Assembly (NCBI RefSeq): GCF_011761985.1 | Contig: NZ_JAASQT010000001.1 | Span: 682,001 to 746,000 of the forward strand | DNA: 64,000 nt | Source of the DNA: Brevundimonas terrae | GTDB taxonomy: Bacteria; Pseudomonadota; Alphaproteobacteria; Caulobacterales; Caulobacteraceae | Direction: 5' to 3' | Shown: one piece after another, positions 49,035-60,648 of the stretch | How the letters are laid out: every line of letters begins with the position of its first letter | Position numbering within the stretch: the first letter of the stretch is position 1 | Made by a program: the position numbers and the translations under genes | The notes under the pieces: generated by a model | Told to the model about the DNA's origin: nothing | The model's database searches: none | What the model saw: the letters and a program-made list of their open reading frames with translations, nothing else

Positions 49035-49577
49035 TTAGGATTCAACATGTCCTGCTCCAGTAATCCATTTTCGAGTTTCGGGATGCCGATGCTGCTGAAT
49101 GTGAGTTGGGTAATCTTGAGCAGCGGTTCGCATCAATGAAATGAAATCATCTAACGCGACGTGTATGAGGCCACGTTTGAGTTCTCTATCTGAGGTCACC
49201 ATGAACCCAGTAATACGGCCTTCATTGTCAACGACTTCTACAAAGGTAGCGCTATGGATAAGGATGTTGATTATCCGATACCATGTCAGCTGGGTTGTAA
49301 GCGGGTTCTGAAGGTCAAAATATTTATCAAACCAGTGATGCATGTTCGAAAAGCCAGATTGAATTGGCGACGAGATTTTTACCGATACCTTTAGATCGAG
49401 CGTTGCATTCGAGAGTTTGATATTCTCGTGGAGCTTTCTGAGACTGTAAGCCGCAAGGAATACCTTGCGTTCCAGTATGAATGATCGACGTGGGCTACAA
49501 GGTTTGGCTGCCCAGCGTTCAAGAAATTCAGCATCTTGAAAGAGTGTTTTCTTCCAGGGCGAGCTTTCATGGATCAT
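49035..49577 (-). CDS. AT-rich orphan protein of unknown function
   Basis: A 180-residue protein I do not recognise. It begins MIHESSPWKKTLFQDAEFLERWAAKP and contains LEVKVSVKIS-like and WYRIINILIHSATFVEVVDN segments, suggesting a mixed alpha/beta soluble protein without signal peptide. Its codon use and base composition are clearly more AT-rich than the flanking aconitase genes. It lies isolated between two terminators. This points to recent acquisition. Hits to phage- or plasmid-borne proteins would test that; none is asserted. Confidence 0.65.
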   Translation of the reverse strand: MIHESSPWKKTLFQDAEFLERWAAKPCSPRRSFILERKVFLAAYSLRKLHENIKLSNATLDLKVSVKISSPIQSGFSNMHHWFDKYFDLQNPLTTQLTWYRIINILIHSATFVEVVDNEGRITGFMVTSDRELKRGLIHVALDDFISLMRTAAQDYPTHIQQHRHPETRKWITGAGHVES

Positions 49578-49673
49578 GTGGTGCTTGCTTTAAGTGGCGA
49601 AAATAATGTCTTCTAAGAAGATGAGAATATGTATGAAGCACTTTTTATAAATGCCAATCTAGCTCGATATTAG

Positions 49674-49706
49674 AAAAGGCCCGAGGATTGCTCCTCGGGC
49701 CTTTCT
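49674..49706 (-). terminator. terminator downstream of acnA
   Basis: AAAGGCCCGAGGA (49675-49687) pairs with TCCTCGGGCCTTT (49692-49704) around a four-base loop. It lies about 90 bp beyond the acnA stop on the minus strand and would also insulate the orphan gene. Confidence 0.85.
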
Positions 49707-49790
49707 GTTGTGCGGGTTTCGCATTCTTAGTGGGCGGCGGTCGTCGGCCCTTCGGGACCTCCCGACCCGACGCCGCCTAAGCGAGGAGTT

Positions 49791-52493
<2,703 letters not shown>

Positions 52494-52677
52494 AGGGAAG
52501 TCCTCTGACAAACGCCGCCCGACAATTCGGTTGCGCCTTCGCGCGCAGAACGAAAGGGCTCACAGGTCCCTTGCGCGCGCGGCGAAAGCCTGCTGCGACG
52601 GAAATGCATATAAGCTCGCATGGCCATCACGTCCATGTATCCACATCATCGACGTGGATATTGAGAAAGGTTCGCAA

Positions 52678-53298
52678 GTGATCGACGCATTGAATATAGC
52701 GGACCTGAGCGTGTCACGCGGTGACAGGCGATTGTTTCATAAGCTTTTTCTGGATGTCCGCGCGGGCGAAGCCGTGGCTCTGACGGGGGGGAATGGCGCG
52801 GGTAAGACCAGCCTGCTGCGGGCGATTGCAGGCTTCATCCGGCCCGATGGCGGACAGATCGATTTCGTCAGCAATTCAGTCCGGCTTGAGGCCGATGAGG
52901 CCCGCAGGCAGGGCTTACACCTTCTGGGGCATCTGGAAGGGCTGAAACCGGCCCGAACAGCGTTGCAGGAACTGTCGTTCCAGTGTCGATATCTGGGCGG
53001 CAACGAGTCGCAGATGGCCAAGGCCATCGAGGGCTTTCAACTGGCCCCGCTGCTGGATCTGGAAACACGGCGTCTGTCGGCAGGGCAAAGGCGGCGCCTG
53101 TCGCTGGCGCGTCTGGTCTCAGCCCCGCGCCCGCTATGGTTGCTGGACGAGCCTCTGGCCCCGTTGGACAGTGTGTGGCGCCAGCGGGCGGGCGATCAGA
53201 TGCAGGCGCATCTGGCCGCAGGCGGGATGATTATCGCCGCTGTGCATGATCCCCTGCCCTTTGCGGCGCGGGCCTTTGATCTGGGAGGGTTCGCATGA
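52678..53298 (+). CDS. ccmA: haem exporter ATPase CcmA
   Basis: ATP-binding subunit of the CcmAB haem-handling ABC complex in cytochrome c maturation system I. It has 206 residues from a GTG at 52678, seven bases after AAGG; the upstream frame (52471) has no family similarity. Walker A GGNGAGKTS lies at residues 37-45, the signature is LSAGQRRRLSLA and Walker B is LWLLDEP. It overlaps ccmB by four bases. It is divergent from acnA, as often seen in alphaproteobacteria. Confidence 0.93.
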   Translation: MIDALNIADLSVSRGDRRLFHKLFLDVRAGEAVALTGGNGAGKTSLLRAIAGFIRPDGGQIDFVSNSVRLEADEARRQGLHLLGHLEGLKPARTALQELSFQCRYLGGNESQMAKAIEGFQLAPLLDLETRRLSAGQRRRLSLARLVSAPRPLWLLDEPLAPLDSVWRQRAGDQMQAHLAAGGMIIAAVHDPLPFAARAFDLGGFA

Positions 53299-53960
53299 AG
53301 GCCTTGGCGAGCCTGTTCGCGCGCGAGCTTTCGCTGGCATGGGGCGGTGGCGGCGGGCCATTGCTGGCCTGCGGGTTTATGGTGTGTTTTGCCGTCATCC
53401 TTCCGCTGGCCGTGGGAGCAGACCCGACTTTGTTGTCGCCGGTGGCGGCGGGCGTGACATGGGTAGGACTGGCCGTGGCCTCGCTCTTGTCACTGGAGCG
53501 GATGTTCGAGCGTGATCTGGAGGATGGCTCGCTGGATATTCTGGCGCTCGGCCCCGTGCCGATGGAGGGCGTGGTTCTGGTCAAGGCGCTGTGTCAGTGG
53601 CTGGCCAATGGTGTGCCGCTGGCCTTGACGGTGCCGTTGGTGGCGGTGGTGCTGGGACAGCTTGCGGGGGCGGTTGGTCTGATGATGCTGACGGCGCTGG
53701 CGGGCGGTTTGGGTTTTGCCCTGACGGGTGCGCTGGGCGCTGCGCTGGCGCTGGGGGCCAAGCGGGGTGGCGTGCTGATCGCCGTGATCGTCTTGCCGTT
53801 GTTTATTCCGCCGGTGGTGTTCGGTGCGGGGATTCTGGCCCGCAAGGGGCTGGAACAGCCGATCGGTTCGGCGGTCGCTTTTCTGGCGGCCTATGTGTTG
53901 TTTGCACTGGTGATTGCGCCACTGGCGGGGGCGGCTGCGATCCGCAACGCCCAGTCCTAG
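53295..53960 (+). CDS. ccmB: haem exporter permease CcmB
   Basis: Integral membrane subunit of the CcmABCD complex, 221 residues with six hydrophobic segments. The N-terminal ARELSLAWGGGGGPLLACGF and VTWVGLAVASLLSLERMFERDLEDGSLD are typical of CcmB. It is followed by a convergent smr gene, so ccmC and ccmD are not adjacent here. Confidence 0.93.
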   Translation: MKALASLFARELSLAWGGGGGPLLACGFMVCFAVILPLAVGADPTLLSPVAAGVTWVGLAVASLLSLERMFERDLEDGSLDILALGPVPMEGVVLVKALCQWLANGVPLALTVPLVAVVLGQLAGAVGLMMLTALAGGLGFALTGALGAALALGAKRGGVLIAVIVLPLFIPPVVFGAGILARKGLEQPIGSAVAFLAAYVLFALVIAPLAGAAAIRNAQS

Positions 53961-53963
53961 TTT

Positions 53964-54602
53964 TTAGCGTTGGCGCAGGGTGATGTAGAAGGCCCCGTCG
54001 CCGCCGTGCTTCTGGTGCGCGACCGAATAGCCGGACACGATCAGTCGCAAATAGGGACTGGCCAGCCATTCTTGAATGGAGGCGCGGATAACGCCGCCCC
54101 CTCTGCGGCCCTGTCCGGTAATCACCAGAACCGCTTTCAGGCCGCGCGCCTGACTGGTCATCAGGAAAGCCCGTAACTGGTCCTCGGCCTCGAAGCGGCC
54201 AAAACCGTGCAGGTCCAGACGGGCTTCGATAGGATCACGCTCGCGCGACAGGCGGCGCTTGCGGCGCGGCTCCAGTTCTTCGGGCGGGGGTTTGTCGGCA
54301 GGGCGTTTGACGACGGGCGATACGGGCTTGATGCTCAGACCCACCGACGCCGCCGTCGGCGTGGCCACCGATGCGGTCTTGGCTGAAGAGCGCTTGCTGG
54401 CGCGGGTCTTGCTCTTGGTGACGGGCGTAACCTCGCCCATCAGTTCGGACAGTTCGGCGCGGGCGGCTTCTTGCAGGGCCGCTTCGGTCGCATCATTGGC
54501 TACATAGGCCGATTTCACGGGGTCTTGCGGCGTGATGGTGCGCGTCACCCGTTTCCACAGGCGCCGGTCATCTTCGCTGGGCCTGGGGGGACGCCGCGCC
54601 AT
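53964..54602 (-). CDS. Smr domain protein
   Basis: A 212-residue protein with a C-terminal Smr nuclease-like domain. The conserved DLHGFGRFEAEDQLRAF and TGQGRRGGGV (the family LDLHG and TGKG-type motifs) are present. The N-terminal half is lysine/proline-rich and disordered. In relatives this gene often follows mltA; here it lies 32 kb away next to ccmB. It converges on ccmB with three bases between them. Confidence 0.88.
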   Translation of the reverse strand: MARRPPRPSEDDRRLWKRVTRTITPQDPVKSAYVANDATEAALQEAARAELSELMGEVTPVTKSKTRASKRSSAKTASVATPTAASVGLSIKPVSPVVKRPADKPPPEELEPRRKRRLSRERDPIEARLDLHGFGRFEAEDQLRAFLMTSQARGLKAVLVITGQGRRGGGVIRASIQEWLASPYLRLIVSGYSVAHQKHGGDGAFYITLRQR

Positions 54603-54607
54603 AAGTC

Positions 54608-54838
54608 TCAGTCTTCGGGGAACGGGTTTGCAGGCCCCGGTTCAAAGGCCAGCAGGTCGCCGGGTTGGCAATCCAGTTCTCGGCACAGGGCTTCCAGCGT
54701 CGAAAAACGCACGGCGCGGGCCTTGCCGGTCTTGAGGATCGACAGGTTGGCGACGGTCACGCCGACCCGATCGGCAAGCTCGGTCAGAGACATACGCCGT
54801 TCGGCAAGCAGACGGTCGAGTTGAACGCGGATGGCCAT
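54608..54838 (-). CDS. YozG-like XRE regulator
   Basis: A 76-residue Cro/C1-type protein, all helix-turn-helix: LDRLLAERRMSLTELADRVGVTVANLSILKTGKARAVRFSTLEALCRELDC. This is the short family typically paired with a DUF2975 membrane protein, which is the next gene, 26 bp upstream on the same strand. It probably represses its own operon; I see no experiment for that family here. Confidence 0.85.
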   Translation of the reverse strand: MAIRVQLDRLLAERRMSLTELADRVGVTVANLSILKTGKARAVRFSTLEALCRELDCQPGDLLAFEPGPANPFPED

Positions 54839-54864
54839 GATTCAATACTTCTAGCGTGTAATCT

Positions 54865-55464
54865 TCAGATCGTCAGTTCGGTTTCGCGGCGCAGGCGTGC
54901 GCCTTCGCGGAACAGCTCGGCGAGGGTGAAGGTGATGATGATGGCAAAGGCGGGCGTAATCAGCTCGCCAATGCCGGGCGTGTCGATGGCACCGACCGCC
55001 AGATGTTGTGCGACCAGCATCCGTGCGCCCCACCCCAGCAGCGTCACAAAGGCCAGTGCCGCGCCAATCAGGCGCAGGCGTAAAATATTGGCGGGCTGGA
55101 AGGGATCACCCGCCAGCAAGGTGCGGAACAACAGACGCAAATAATGCAGGATGGCGACCGTACCGGCAAAATAGGTAGTGACCACGGCCATGACGAACAG
55201 CACCAGCGTTCGCGTCAGAGGCATCTGGCGGGCATTGGCACCATCATCAATGGTGATGCTGAAACTGTTCAGGGGCAGAAAAATTGCCACCACCGAGACA
55301 ATGGCGAACAGCACGGTCAGGCAGACCGAGGCCATAAAGGCGGTGTCGATTATGATTCTGAGCAGGCGGGCGGGCAGGCTCCAGCCTGAAATACCCGCTG
55401 AAGGCACCAGCGGGACGTGGCGCGGGGCGCCGATCAGTCGTTTAAGAGAAGGTTTGAAACCCAT
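54865..55464 (-). CDS. DUF2975 family membrane protein
   Basis: A 199-residue inner-membrane protein with four hydrophobic segments and the DUF2975 pattern around LRLLFRTLLAGDPFQPANILRLRLIG. It precedes the short XRE gene in an operon. The YozG/DUF2975 pair is widespread; function unknown. Confidence 0.8.
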   Translation of the reverse strand: MGFKPSLKRLIGAPRHVPLVPSAGISGWSLPARLLRIIIDTAFMASVCLTVLFAIVSVVAIFLPLNSFSITIDDGANARQMPLTRTLVLFVMAVVTTYFAGTVAILHYLRLLFRTLLAGDPFQPANILRLRLIGAALAFVTLLGWGARMLVAQHLAVGAIDTPGIGELITPAFAIIITFTLAELFREGARLRRETELTI

Positions 55465-55578
55465 GGGACGTGTGTGATCGGTTTTGGGCAGTTATGAAAG
55501 AGGCTGCGCCCGAACGGTCAGTTGCGGGACGCAGCTATTCTTTTCACGTTCTGCACGTCCGTCAAAACCTTGCTTCAA

Positions 55579-55695
55579 TCAAAAGGCTTGAAGGATGGTC
55601 GCCAGAGCCGCCGCCGGCATGGCAGCCAGCAGGACAGTGTTGAGGAAGAGGGCGCAGAACTTGTCCATAAACAGGGAGGTTTTCATCGCTTGCAT
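55579..55695 (-). CDS. 38-residue hydrophobic small protein
   Basis: A short ORF with ATG, 38 sense codons and TGA. Its ribosome-binding site GGAG lies seven bases before the ATG. The peptide begins MQAMKTSLFMDKFCALFLN and continues with TVLLAAMPAAALATILQAF, so a short charged N-terminus leads into one hydrophobic helix that could insert in the membrane or act as a signal peptide. I recognise no family. It lies upstream of the DUF2975 gene on the same strand, 114 bp away. Translation is inferred from the Shine-Dalgarno and composition. Confidence 0.6.
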   Translation of the reverse strand: MQAMKTSLFMDKFCALFLNTVLLAAMPAAALATILQAF

Positions 55696-55895
55696 GTCTA
55701 TTCTCCAAAGAGGGCGTTAATTTTGTTTTTCAACATGTCGCTGGAATAAACCTTCGCTATTGGATGAAGGTTGGGAACGTTGCGACCCCTCGTTCTTGAA
55801 AATAAACATACGCCCGCCCCTCGGTGAAAACACGTTACATATCGTTTAACGATATTAAACTTTCGCAAGGTACGAAGTCAGGTTAAAAGCGCCCT

Positions 55896-56498
55896 ATGAA
55901 ATTGCGTCTTATCAAGGGGATGCGGCTGGTGGCCGCGACCCACAATCCGGGCAAGGCACGCGAGATCGAAGCGCTGCTTGACGGAAATTACGAAATTGTC
56001 ACGGCGGGCAGCCTCAATCTGCCCGAGCCGGACGAGACGGAGAGCACCTTCGTCGGCAATGCCATGCTGAAGGCCCGCCATGCGGCGGCGCTGTCCGGCG
56101 AGGTCTGTCTGGCCGATGATAGCGGGCTGTCGGTGGCGGCGCTGGACGGGGCACCAGGTATCTTCTCGGCGCGCTGGGCAGGACCGTCCAAGGACTTTGT
56201 TCTGGCCATGCAGAAGGTCGAGGACCGTTTGGAAGAGAGCGGCTCCAAGGACCGCTCGGCCTGGTTTACCTCGGCACTGGCCGTGGCATGGCCGGACGGC
56301 ACATGCGTGGTGGTCGAGGGGCGTGTGGATGGCACCATCGTCTTCCCGCCGCGCGGCGATCAAGGCTTTGGCTATGATCCGATCTTCCAGCCCCATGGTT
56401 ATGATGTGACCTTTGGCGAGATGGATCCGGCCCATAAGGACGCGATCAGCCACCGCGCTCTGGCATTCGAGCGTCTGAAGGCGGCCCTGATTGACTGA
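55896..56498 (+). CDS. rdgB: non-canonical purine NTP pyrophosphatase
   Basis: House-cleaning enzyme that hydrolyses dITP, XTP and similar nucleotides. It has 200 residues. [15 protein letters not shown] near the N-terminus and [13 protein letters not shown] are the HAM1 signatures; [27 protein letters not shown] is also typical. Start ATG 55896. It overlaps hemW. Confidence 0.95.
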   Translation: MKLRLIKGMRLVAATHNPGKAREIEALLDGNYEIVTAGSLNLPEPDETESTFVGNAMLKARHAAALSGEVCLADDSGLSVAALDGAPGIFSARWAGPSKDFVLAMQKVEDRLEESGSKDRSAWFTSALAVAWPDGTCVVVEGRVDGTIVFPPRGDQGFGYDPIFQPHGYDVTFGEMDPAHKDAISHRALAFERLKAALID

Positions 56499-57654
56499 CC
56501 TTGTGCCGGACACGGACGGGCAGGTTGCCCTCTATGTCCACTGGCCCTACTGCGCGCGCATCTGTCCGTATTGCGACTTCAATGTCGTGCGTGACCGGGG
56601 CCGCGCGGTGGAGCAGGCGCAACTGGTCGATGCCATTGTGCGCGATATCGAGGCACAGGCTGAACGGATGGGTCCGCGCAAGCTGGCCTCGGTTTTCTTT
56701 GGTGGCGGTACCCCGTCGCTGATGGCACCCGAGGCCGTGGCGAGGGTTCTGGAAACCGCGACCGGACTATTTGCGCCCGTCGCCGATATGGAAGTCTCGC
56801 TGGAGGCCAACCCGACCGATGCCGAGGCTGGCCGCTATGCCGCACTGGCCGAGGCGGGGGTGACGCGCCTGTCGATGGGTATCCAGTCCTTTGATGACGC
56901 CGCGCTGAAATTTCTAGGCCGCGATCATAGTGCAGGCTCGGCCAGACGGGCGGCGCAGACGGCGGCGCGCATTTTCCCGCGCCTGTCGATCGACCTGATC
57001 TATGCCCGCCCCGGCCAGTCGATTGCCGACTGGAAGGCCGAACTGGGCACGGCCTTCGATCTGGGGTTCGAGCACATCTCGCCCTATCAGCTGACCATTG
57101 AATCCACGACCGCCTTTGGCCGTGCCTTTGTGCGGGGCCAACTGGTGCCGCCGGACGAGGACATGGCCATCGCCCTTTATGAAACCACGCAGGAGGTTCT
57201 GGAGGGGGCCGGTTTCGAAGCCTATGAGGTCTCCAACCACGCCCGTACGGTGGCGGCCCGTTCGCGCCACAACCTGCATGTCTGGCGCGGCGGCGACTAT
57301 ATTGGCGCAGGTCCGGGGGCTCATGGCCGCCTCACCACCGATCAAGGCCGCAACGCTACCGTCGCCCATCGCAAGATTGGCGATTACATCGAAGGCGTGA
57401 CGCAAAACCGCCCGTGGGCCGAGCATCAGGTCATGGATGCATGGGGTGCCGACGAGGAGCGGGTTCTGCTGGGGCTACGCACGGTCGAGGGCGTTCCTCT
57501 GTCGGTGCTGGCGCGTCTGGGCTTGAGCGTGAGCAATGGCCCGCTGGCAGACATGCTTTCCGAAGGCTTCCTGCAAAATGAGGGCGGTCGTATTCGCGCC
57601 AGCCATGAAGGCCGTCCGGTGCTGGACAGCATCCTCAAACGGCTTTTGACCTAG
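56491..57654 (+). CDS. hemW: radical SAM haem chaperone HemW
   Basis: A 387-residue radical SAM protein with the cluster motif Cys21-x3-Cys25-x2-Cys28 ([11 protein letters not shown]), the HemW form, and GGGTPSLM. It delivers haem to respiratory enzymes rather than oxidising coproporphyrinogen. The start is TTG at 56491, overlapping the rdgB stop by eight bases. Confidence 0.92.
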   Translation: MTDLVPDTDGQVALYVHWPYCARICPYCDFNVVRDRGRAVEQAQLVDAIVRDIEAQAERMGPRKLASVFFGGGTPSLMAPEAVARVLETATGLFAPVADMEVSLEANPTDAEAGRYAALAEAGVTRLSMGIQSFDDAALKFLGRDHSAGSARRAAQTAARIFPRLSIDLIYARPGQSIADWKAELGTAFDLGFEHISPYQLTIESTTAFGRAFVRGQLVPPDEDMAIALYETTQEVLEGAGFEAYEVSNHARTVAARSRHNLHVWRGGDYIGAGPGAHGRLTTDQGRNATVAHRKIGDYIEGVTQNRPWAEHQVMDAWGADEERVLLGLRTVEGVPLSVLARLGLSVSNGPLADMLSEGFLQNEGGRIRASHEGRPVLDSILKRLLT

Positions 57655-58517
57655 GGCGCATCGGGAAGGGTGTCGTGCTCCAGCGGCCCTGCATGGGCTG
57701 GATCGGGCGCGGTCTCGCTGTGACGGGTGTCCTGACGGCGCTTTAAGGTCCAGCTCTCGCCATCGACAAAGCCGAGACCATCCCACTTCACCACTGTGAC
57801 GGTGATATTGGTGGCGTCCCATTCGATACGGTTAAAGCTGGGCGGATAATTATCGCGTTCGCGCATCGACAAGGTGCCGCAACCAATGGCGTAACAGCGC
57901 CGCTCGCTCATATCGATGGGCAGGGCAAACGGCACATGCACATGGCCAGTCATAATCAGATCAACGCCCGCCTCGCCAAAGATGCGCGCGGCACGGTCGC
58001 CGCGTTTGACCTCGCCGGTCATGGGGGCGTCGATCATCTCCACCAGCGGGTGATGGCAGGCCAGTATCCGCAAGGTATCGGGCGGGGTCTGGCGCAGAGC
58101 CTGTGCCGCACGCGCGGTCTGGTCCAGATCGATCACGCCCTTTGACCAGTTCAAACGCGCCTGCCATCCCCGCGCGGTGGTGACGCCGCGCACCATGAAA
58201 TCCGCCCCCTTCAGTTCATGGTCATGGGCGGGGTGTCCGGTAGCGCTCTCGAACGCCCGCCACGGCCAGAACAATCGCGCCAGCACATCCCAATAGGGCA
58301 CGTCGTGATTGCCCACCGTGACGAAGACCGGATCGGGCAAGGCCTTGATCCATTCGGCGGCGGCCTCGAATTCATGCTTCAGGCCGCTCTGGGTGATGTC
58401 ACCGGTAATCAGGTTCAGGTCGGCCCCATAGGCATGGGCATAGGCCATGGCCTCGTCGACGGCGGCCTTGTGCTCGCATCCGAAATGGATGTCGGAGAAC
58501 TGGAGCATGACGCCCAT
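57651..58517 (-). CDS. metallophosphoesterase
   Basis: A 288-residue calcineurin-like phosphoesterase. Metal motifs are FSDIHFG, LITGDITQSG, TVGNHDVPYWD, ACHHPL and MTGHVHVP, in family order. The start at 58517 overlaps the stop of the lipid kinase gene (TAATG), so it is translationally coupled to it. The substrate is unknown; the coupling with a lipid kinase hints at a phosphorylated lipid or a nucleotide, but this is speculative. Confidence 0.88.
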   Translation of the reverse strand: MGVMLQFSDIHFGCEHKAAVDEAMAYAHAYGADLNLITGDITQSGLKHEFEAAAEWIKALPDPVFVTVGNHDVPYWDVLARLFWPWRAFESATGHPAHDHELKGADFMVRGVTTARGWQARLNWSKGVIDLDQTARAAQALRQTPPDTLRILACHHPLVEMIDAPMTGEVKRGDRAARIFGEAGVDLIMTGHVHVPFALPIDMSERRCYAIGCGTLSMRERDNYPPSFNRIEWDATNITVTVVKWDGLGFVDGESWTLKRRQDTRHSETAPDPAHAGPLEHDTLPDAP

Positions 58518-59473
58518 TAGCTGGCGTTTTCCAAAGCGTCGGCGGACAGGGCCAGCGCGGTAAAGGCATGGGGCACAAAGCGCACCTTGGCCGATTTTCC
58601 GACCGGCACTGTCTCGCCGTCGATCACAGCGGGAATGTGCGAGCGCCCCCACAGTTCGACAGATTTGGTCTTGCGTGTCTCCACCGCCTGATCGTTACGC
58701 CAGTCGGTCAGAAGGGCATTGGCGGCCAGACGCAAGGCCTGTCCGGCATCGGCGGTCTTCATGGCGGCGGCTTCAAGGCCGGAGCTGTTTTCGTCAAAAG
58801 CCTTGGAAATCAACGGTGTGATGAGCACCAGTGCCTCGGCCTTTTCGGCGGGCTTGCCATCAAGACTGAAACGGATACGGCCTGAAAAAGCGCGGCTGAA
58901 AGCCAGTTTGGCCTTGGAAAAGGCCTGACCGATCTTGCCCGAGCGTATGGCCTCGCGGGCAGGCGCCCATAGGGCAGGTGCCCCGAGGATGGCGGCGCAG
59001 TAGAAATATTCGTCGCCGATCGCACCGCCAGCCACCTTGCGCGGTTCGCCCTCTTCGAGCACGCGGCGCAGGGCCTTTTTCCAGTCGCCTGTGCCGTAAA
59101 GCGCCTTGGGCAACATGTTCATAGTGCCACCCGGCAAAGTCGCCACCAGAATATCGTTCTGGCCCGCCAGTGTGGCGACGGTGCGGGCTGTCCCGTCTCC
59201 GGCCAGCACGAGAAGCGCATCGGGCTTGGCCTTGATGGCGTCGTCTATGGTCTGGTCAAAACTGTCGCCGTCCAGCGTCCGGACATCGGCGGTGATTTGA
59301 TATTCGTCCAGTATGGAACGGGCCTGATCTGCGGCGCCATTGCCGACGCCACCCGACATCGGATTGATCAGCATAATAATATTGGCCAGCCTGACCTTGG
59401 ATGTGACGGGGCTAAGCTCGGGCTTGGAAGGTGGGGGCACCAAAACATCCGCATTGGCAACGATATCGGTCAT
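58517..59473 (-). CDS. diacylglycerol kinase family lipid kinase
   Basis: A 318-residue DAGK-type (YegS-like) lipid kinase. LINPMSGGVGNGAADQAR is the N-terminal glycine-rich loop, and LAGDGTARTVATLAGQND with LATLPGGTMNMLPKALYG are the nucleotide-binding motifs. It may phosphorylate diacylglycerol or another lipid. Coupled to the phosphoesterase at 57651. Confidence 0.88.
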   Translation of the reverse strand: MTDIVANADVLVPPPSKPELSPVTSKVRLANIIMLINPMSGGVGNGAADQARSILDEYQITADVRTLDGDSFDQTIDDAIKAKPDALLVLAGDGTARTVATLAGQNDILVATLPGGTMNMLPKALYGTGDWKKALRRVLEEGEPRKVAGGAIGDEYFYCAAILGAPALWAPAREAIRSGKIGQAFSKAKLAFSRAFSGRIRFSLDGKPAEKAEALVLITPLISKAFDENSSGLEAAAMKTADAGQALRLAANALLTDWRNDQAVETRKTKSVELWGRSHIPAVIDGETVPVGKSAKVRFVPHAFTALALSADALENAS

Positions 59474-59615
59474 GGACAGAAAATGTTCATCCTCTGTCTA
59501 GGTTCCGGCCCTTAGCGTCGCAGTTCCCTTATCCGTAGGGGAACCACAGCCCCCCCAAGACCGTTCGTCATGACAAGAGGGCTGTATATCTAAGACATTG
59601 GAGAGGATTTCCCCC

Positions 59616-59972
59616 ATGAATAAGGCATTTATCGCTCTGGCCGGCGCTGGTCTTTTGGTCTCGGCCTGTGCCTCCGACCCCTATTATGGCGGTGGTATCA
59701 ATACCAACAGCCAGGCTGTCCGTCAGGGCGCAACCGGCGCGGCACTGGGTGCTGTCGCTGGTGCGATCATCGGCAATAATACCGGCAGCGGCAGCGCGGG
59801 CACGGGTGCCGCCATCGGTGCGGTTCTGGGTGGTGCTGCAGGGGCTATGCGCGGTTCGTCGCAAGACCGTAACAACCAGCAGCGCTATCGCGACAACCAG
59901 GGCCGTTATTACTACTGCTACGATAACCGCCAGAACGAATGCTATTGGGAAAACGGCCAGCGCCGTTACTGA
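59616..59972 (+). CDS. glycine-zipper outer-membrane lipoprotein
   Basis: A 118-residue protein. The lipobox LVSAC gives Cys18. A glycine-zipper region follows (GATGAALGAVAGAIIGNNTG and GTGAAIGAVLGGAAGA), as in the 17-kDa antigen/OmpA-linked 2TM families. The Tyr/Asn/Arg-rich tail contains two cysteines. GGAGAGGA lies before the ATG at 59616. Function unknown, perhaps envelope stability. Confidence 0.85.
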   Translation: MNKAFIALAGAGLLVSACASDPYYGGGINTNSQAVRQGATGAALGAVAGAIIGNNTGSGSAGTGAAIGAVLGGAAGAMRGSSQDRNNQQRYRDNQGRYYYCYDNRQNECYWENGQRRY

Positions 59973-60020
59973 TATCAGGGTAACGTGGTTACATATTGCC
60001 GGTTGACCGGTAATGCAGAA

Positions 60021-60049
60021 GGGTGGCTCCGTAGGGAGCCGCCCTTTTT
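60021..60049 (+). terminator. intrinsic terminator after the glycine-zipper lipoprotein gene
   Basis: GGGTGGCTCC pairs with GGAGCCGCCC (one G-T pair) around four bases and is followed by five T. Confidence 0.9.
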
Positions 60050-60082
60050 CTGTTCAGGGGGCTGTTAAGCAGGAGGGCTGAA

Positions 60083-60544
60083 ATGGGTAAGGCATCTAAG
60101 GGATTTACCGTTGTCGCCATGATGGCGACCGGTCTGCTGGGGGCGTGTGCGACGCAAGGGGCCTATGCCACCCGCGATGCACTGGTGGACCCGGTCAATT
60201 GTAGCAACCAGACCTTCGAGGTCTATTTCGACGAGGGACAGGCGCGTCTGACTGCGGCGGCCCGTGAAGCCATTTCCATGACGGCAACCCGTCTGGCCGG
60301 ATGCCATGTCGAAAGCGTGCGCGTCACCGGTCTGGCCGATGCCAGCGGTAGTGCTGCGGCAAACCAGAACCTGTCCGAGCAACGCGCCCAGTCGGTGCGC
60401 GAGGCCATGGCGGCTACCGGCTGGCCTGCGCCCGCCATTGAAATGGCTGCGGTGGGTGCCGAGGGCGCACGCACAGGCTCGGTCAACGAGCCGCTGCGCC
60501 GCCGCACAGAGGTGGTCGTGGTGGCGTCTTCGCCGCGCCGCTAA
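60083..60544 (+). CDS. OmpA-like lipoprotein
   Basis: A 153-residue protein with a lipobox LGAC (Cys22) and a C-terminal OmpA-like peptidoglycan-binding domain (TFEVYFDEGQARLTAAAREAI and VTGLADASGSAAANQNLSEQRAQSV). It probably links the outer membrane to the cell wall. Cys22 is followed by ATQG. Confidence 0.88.
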   Translation: MGKASKGFTVVAMMATGLLGACATQGAYATRDALVDPVNCSNQTFEVYFDEGQARLTAAAREAISMTATRLAGCHVESVRVTGLADASGSAAANQNLSEQRAQSVREAMAATGWPAPAIEMAAVGAEGARTGSVNEPLRRRTEVVVVASSPRR

Positions 60545-60648
60545 AGCTTGAGACGATCAAGGCCCTGCGTCTTGCCGTCGCGCCTGTCAGGACGGGCGGT
60601 GGACGCAGGTGACTTTGCGGTTAGTCTCTCGGCGCGTTAGACGAGGGT

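Noticed and set aside
55844..55860. GTTTAACGATATTAAAC as a CtrA box
   Set aside because: The spacer between TTAA halves is five bases rather than seven, so it does not match the CtrA consensus; only a palindrome remains.
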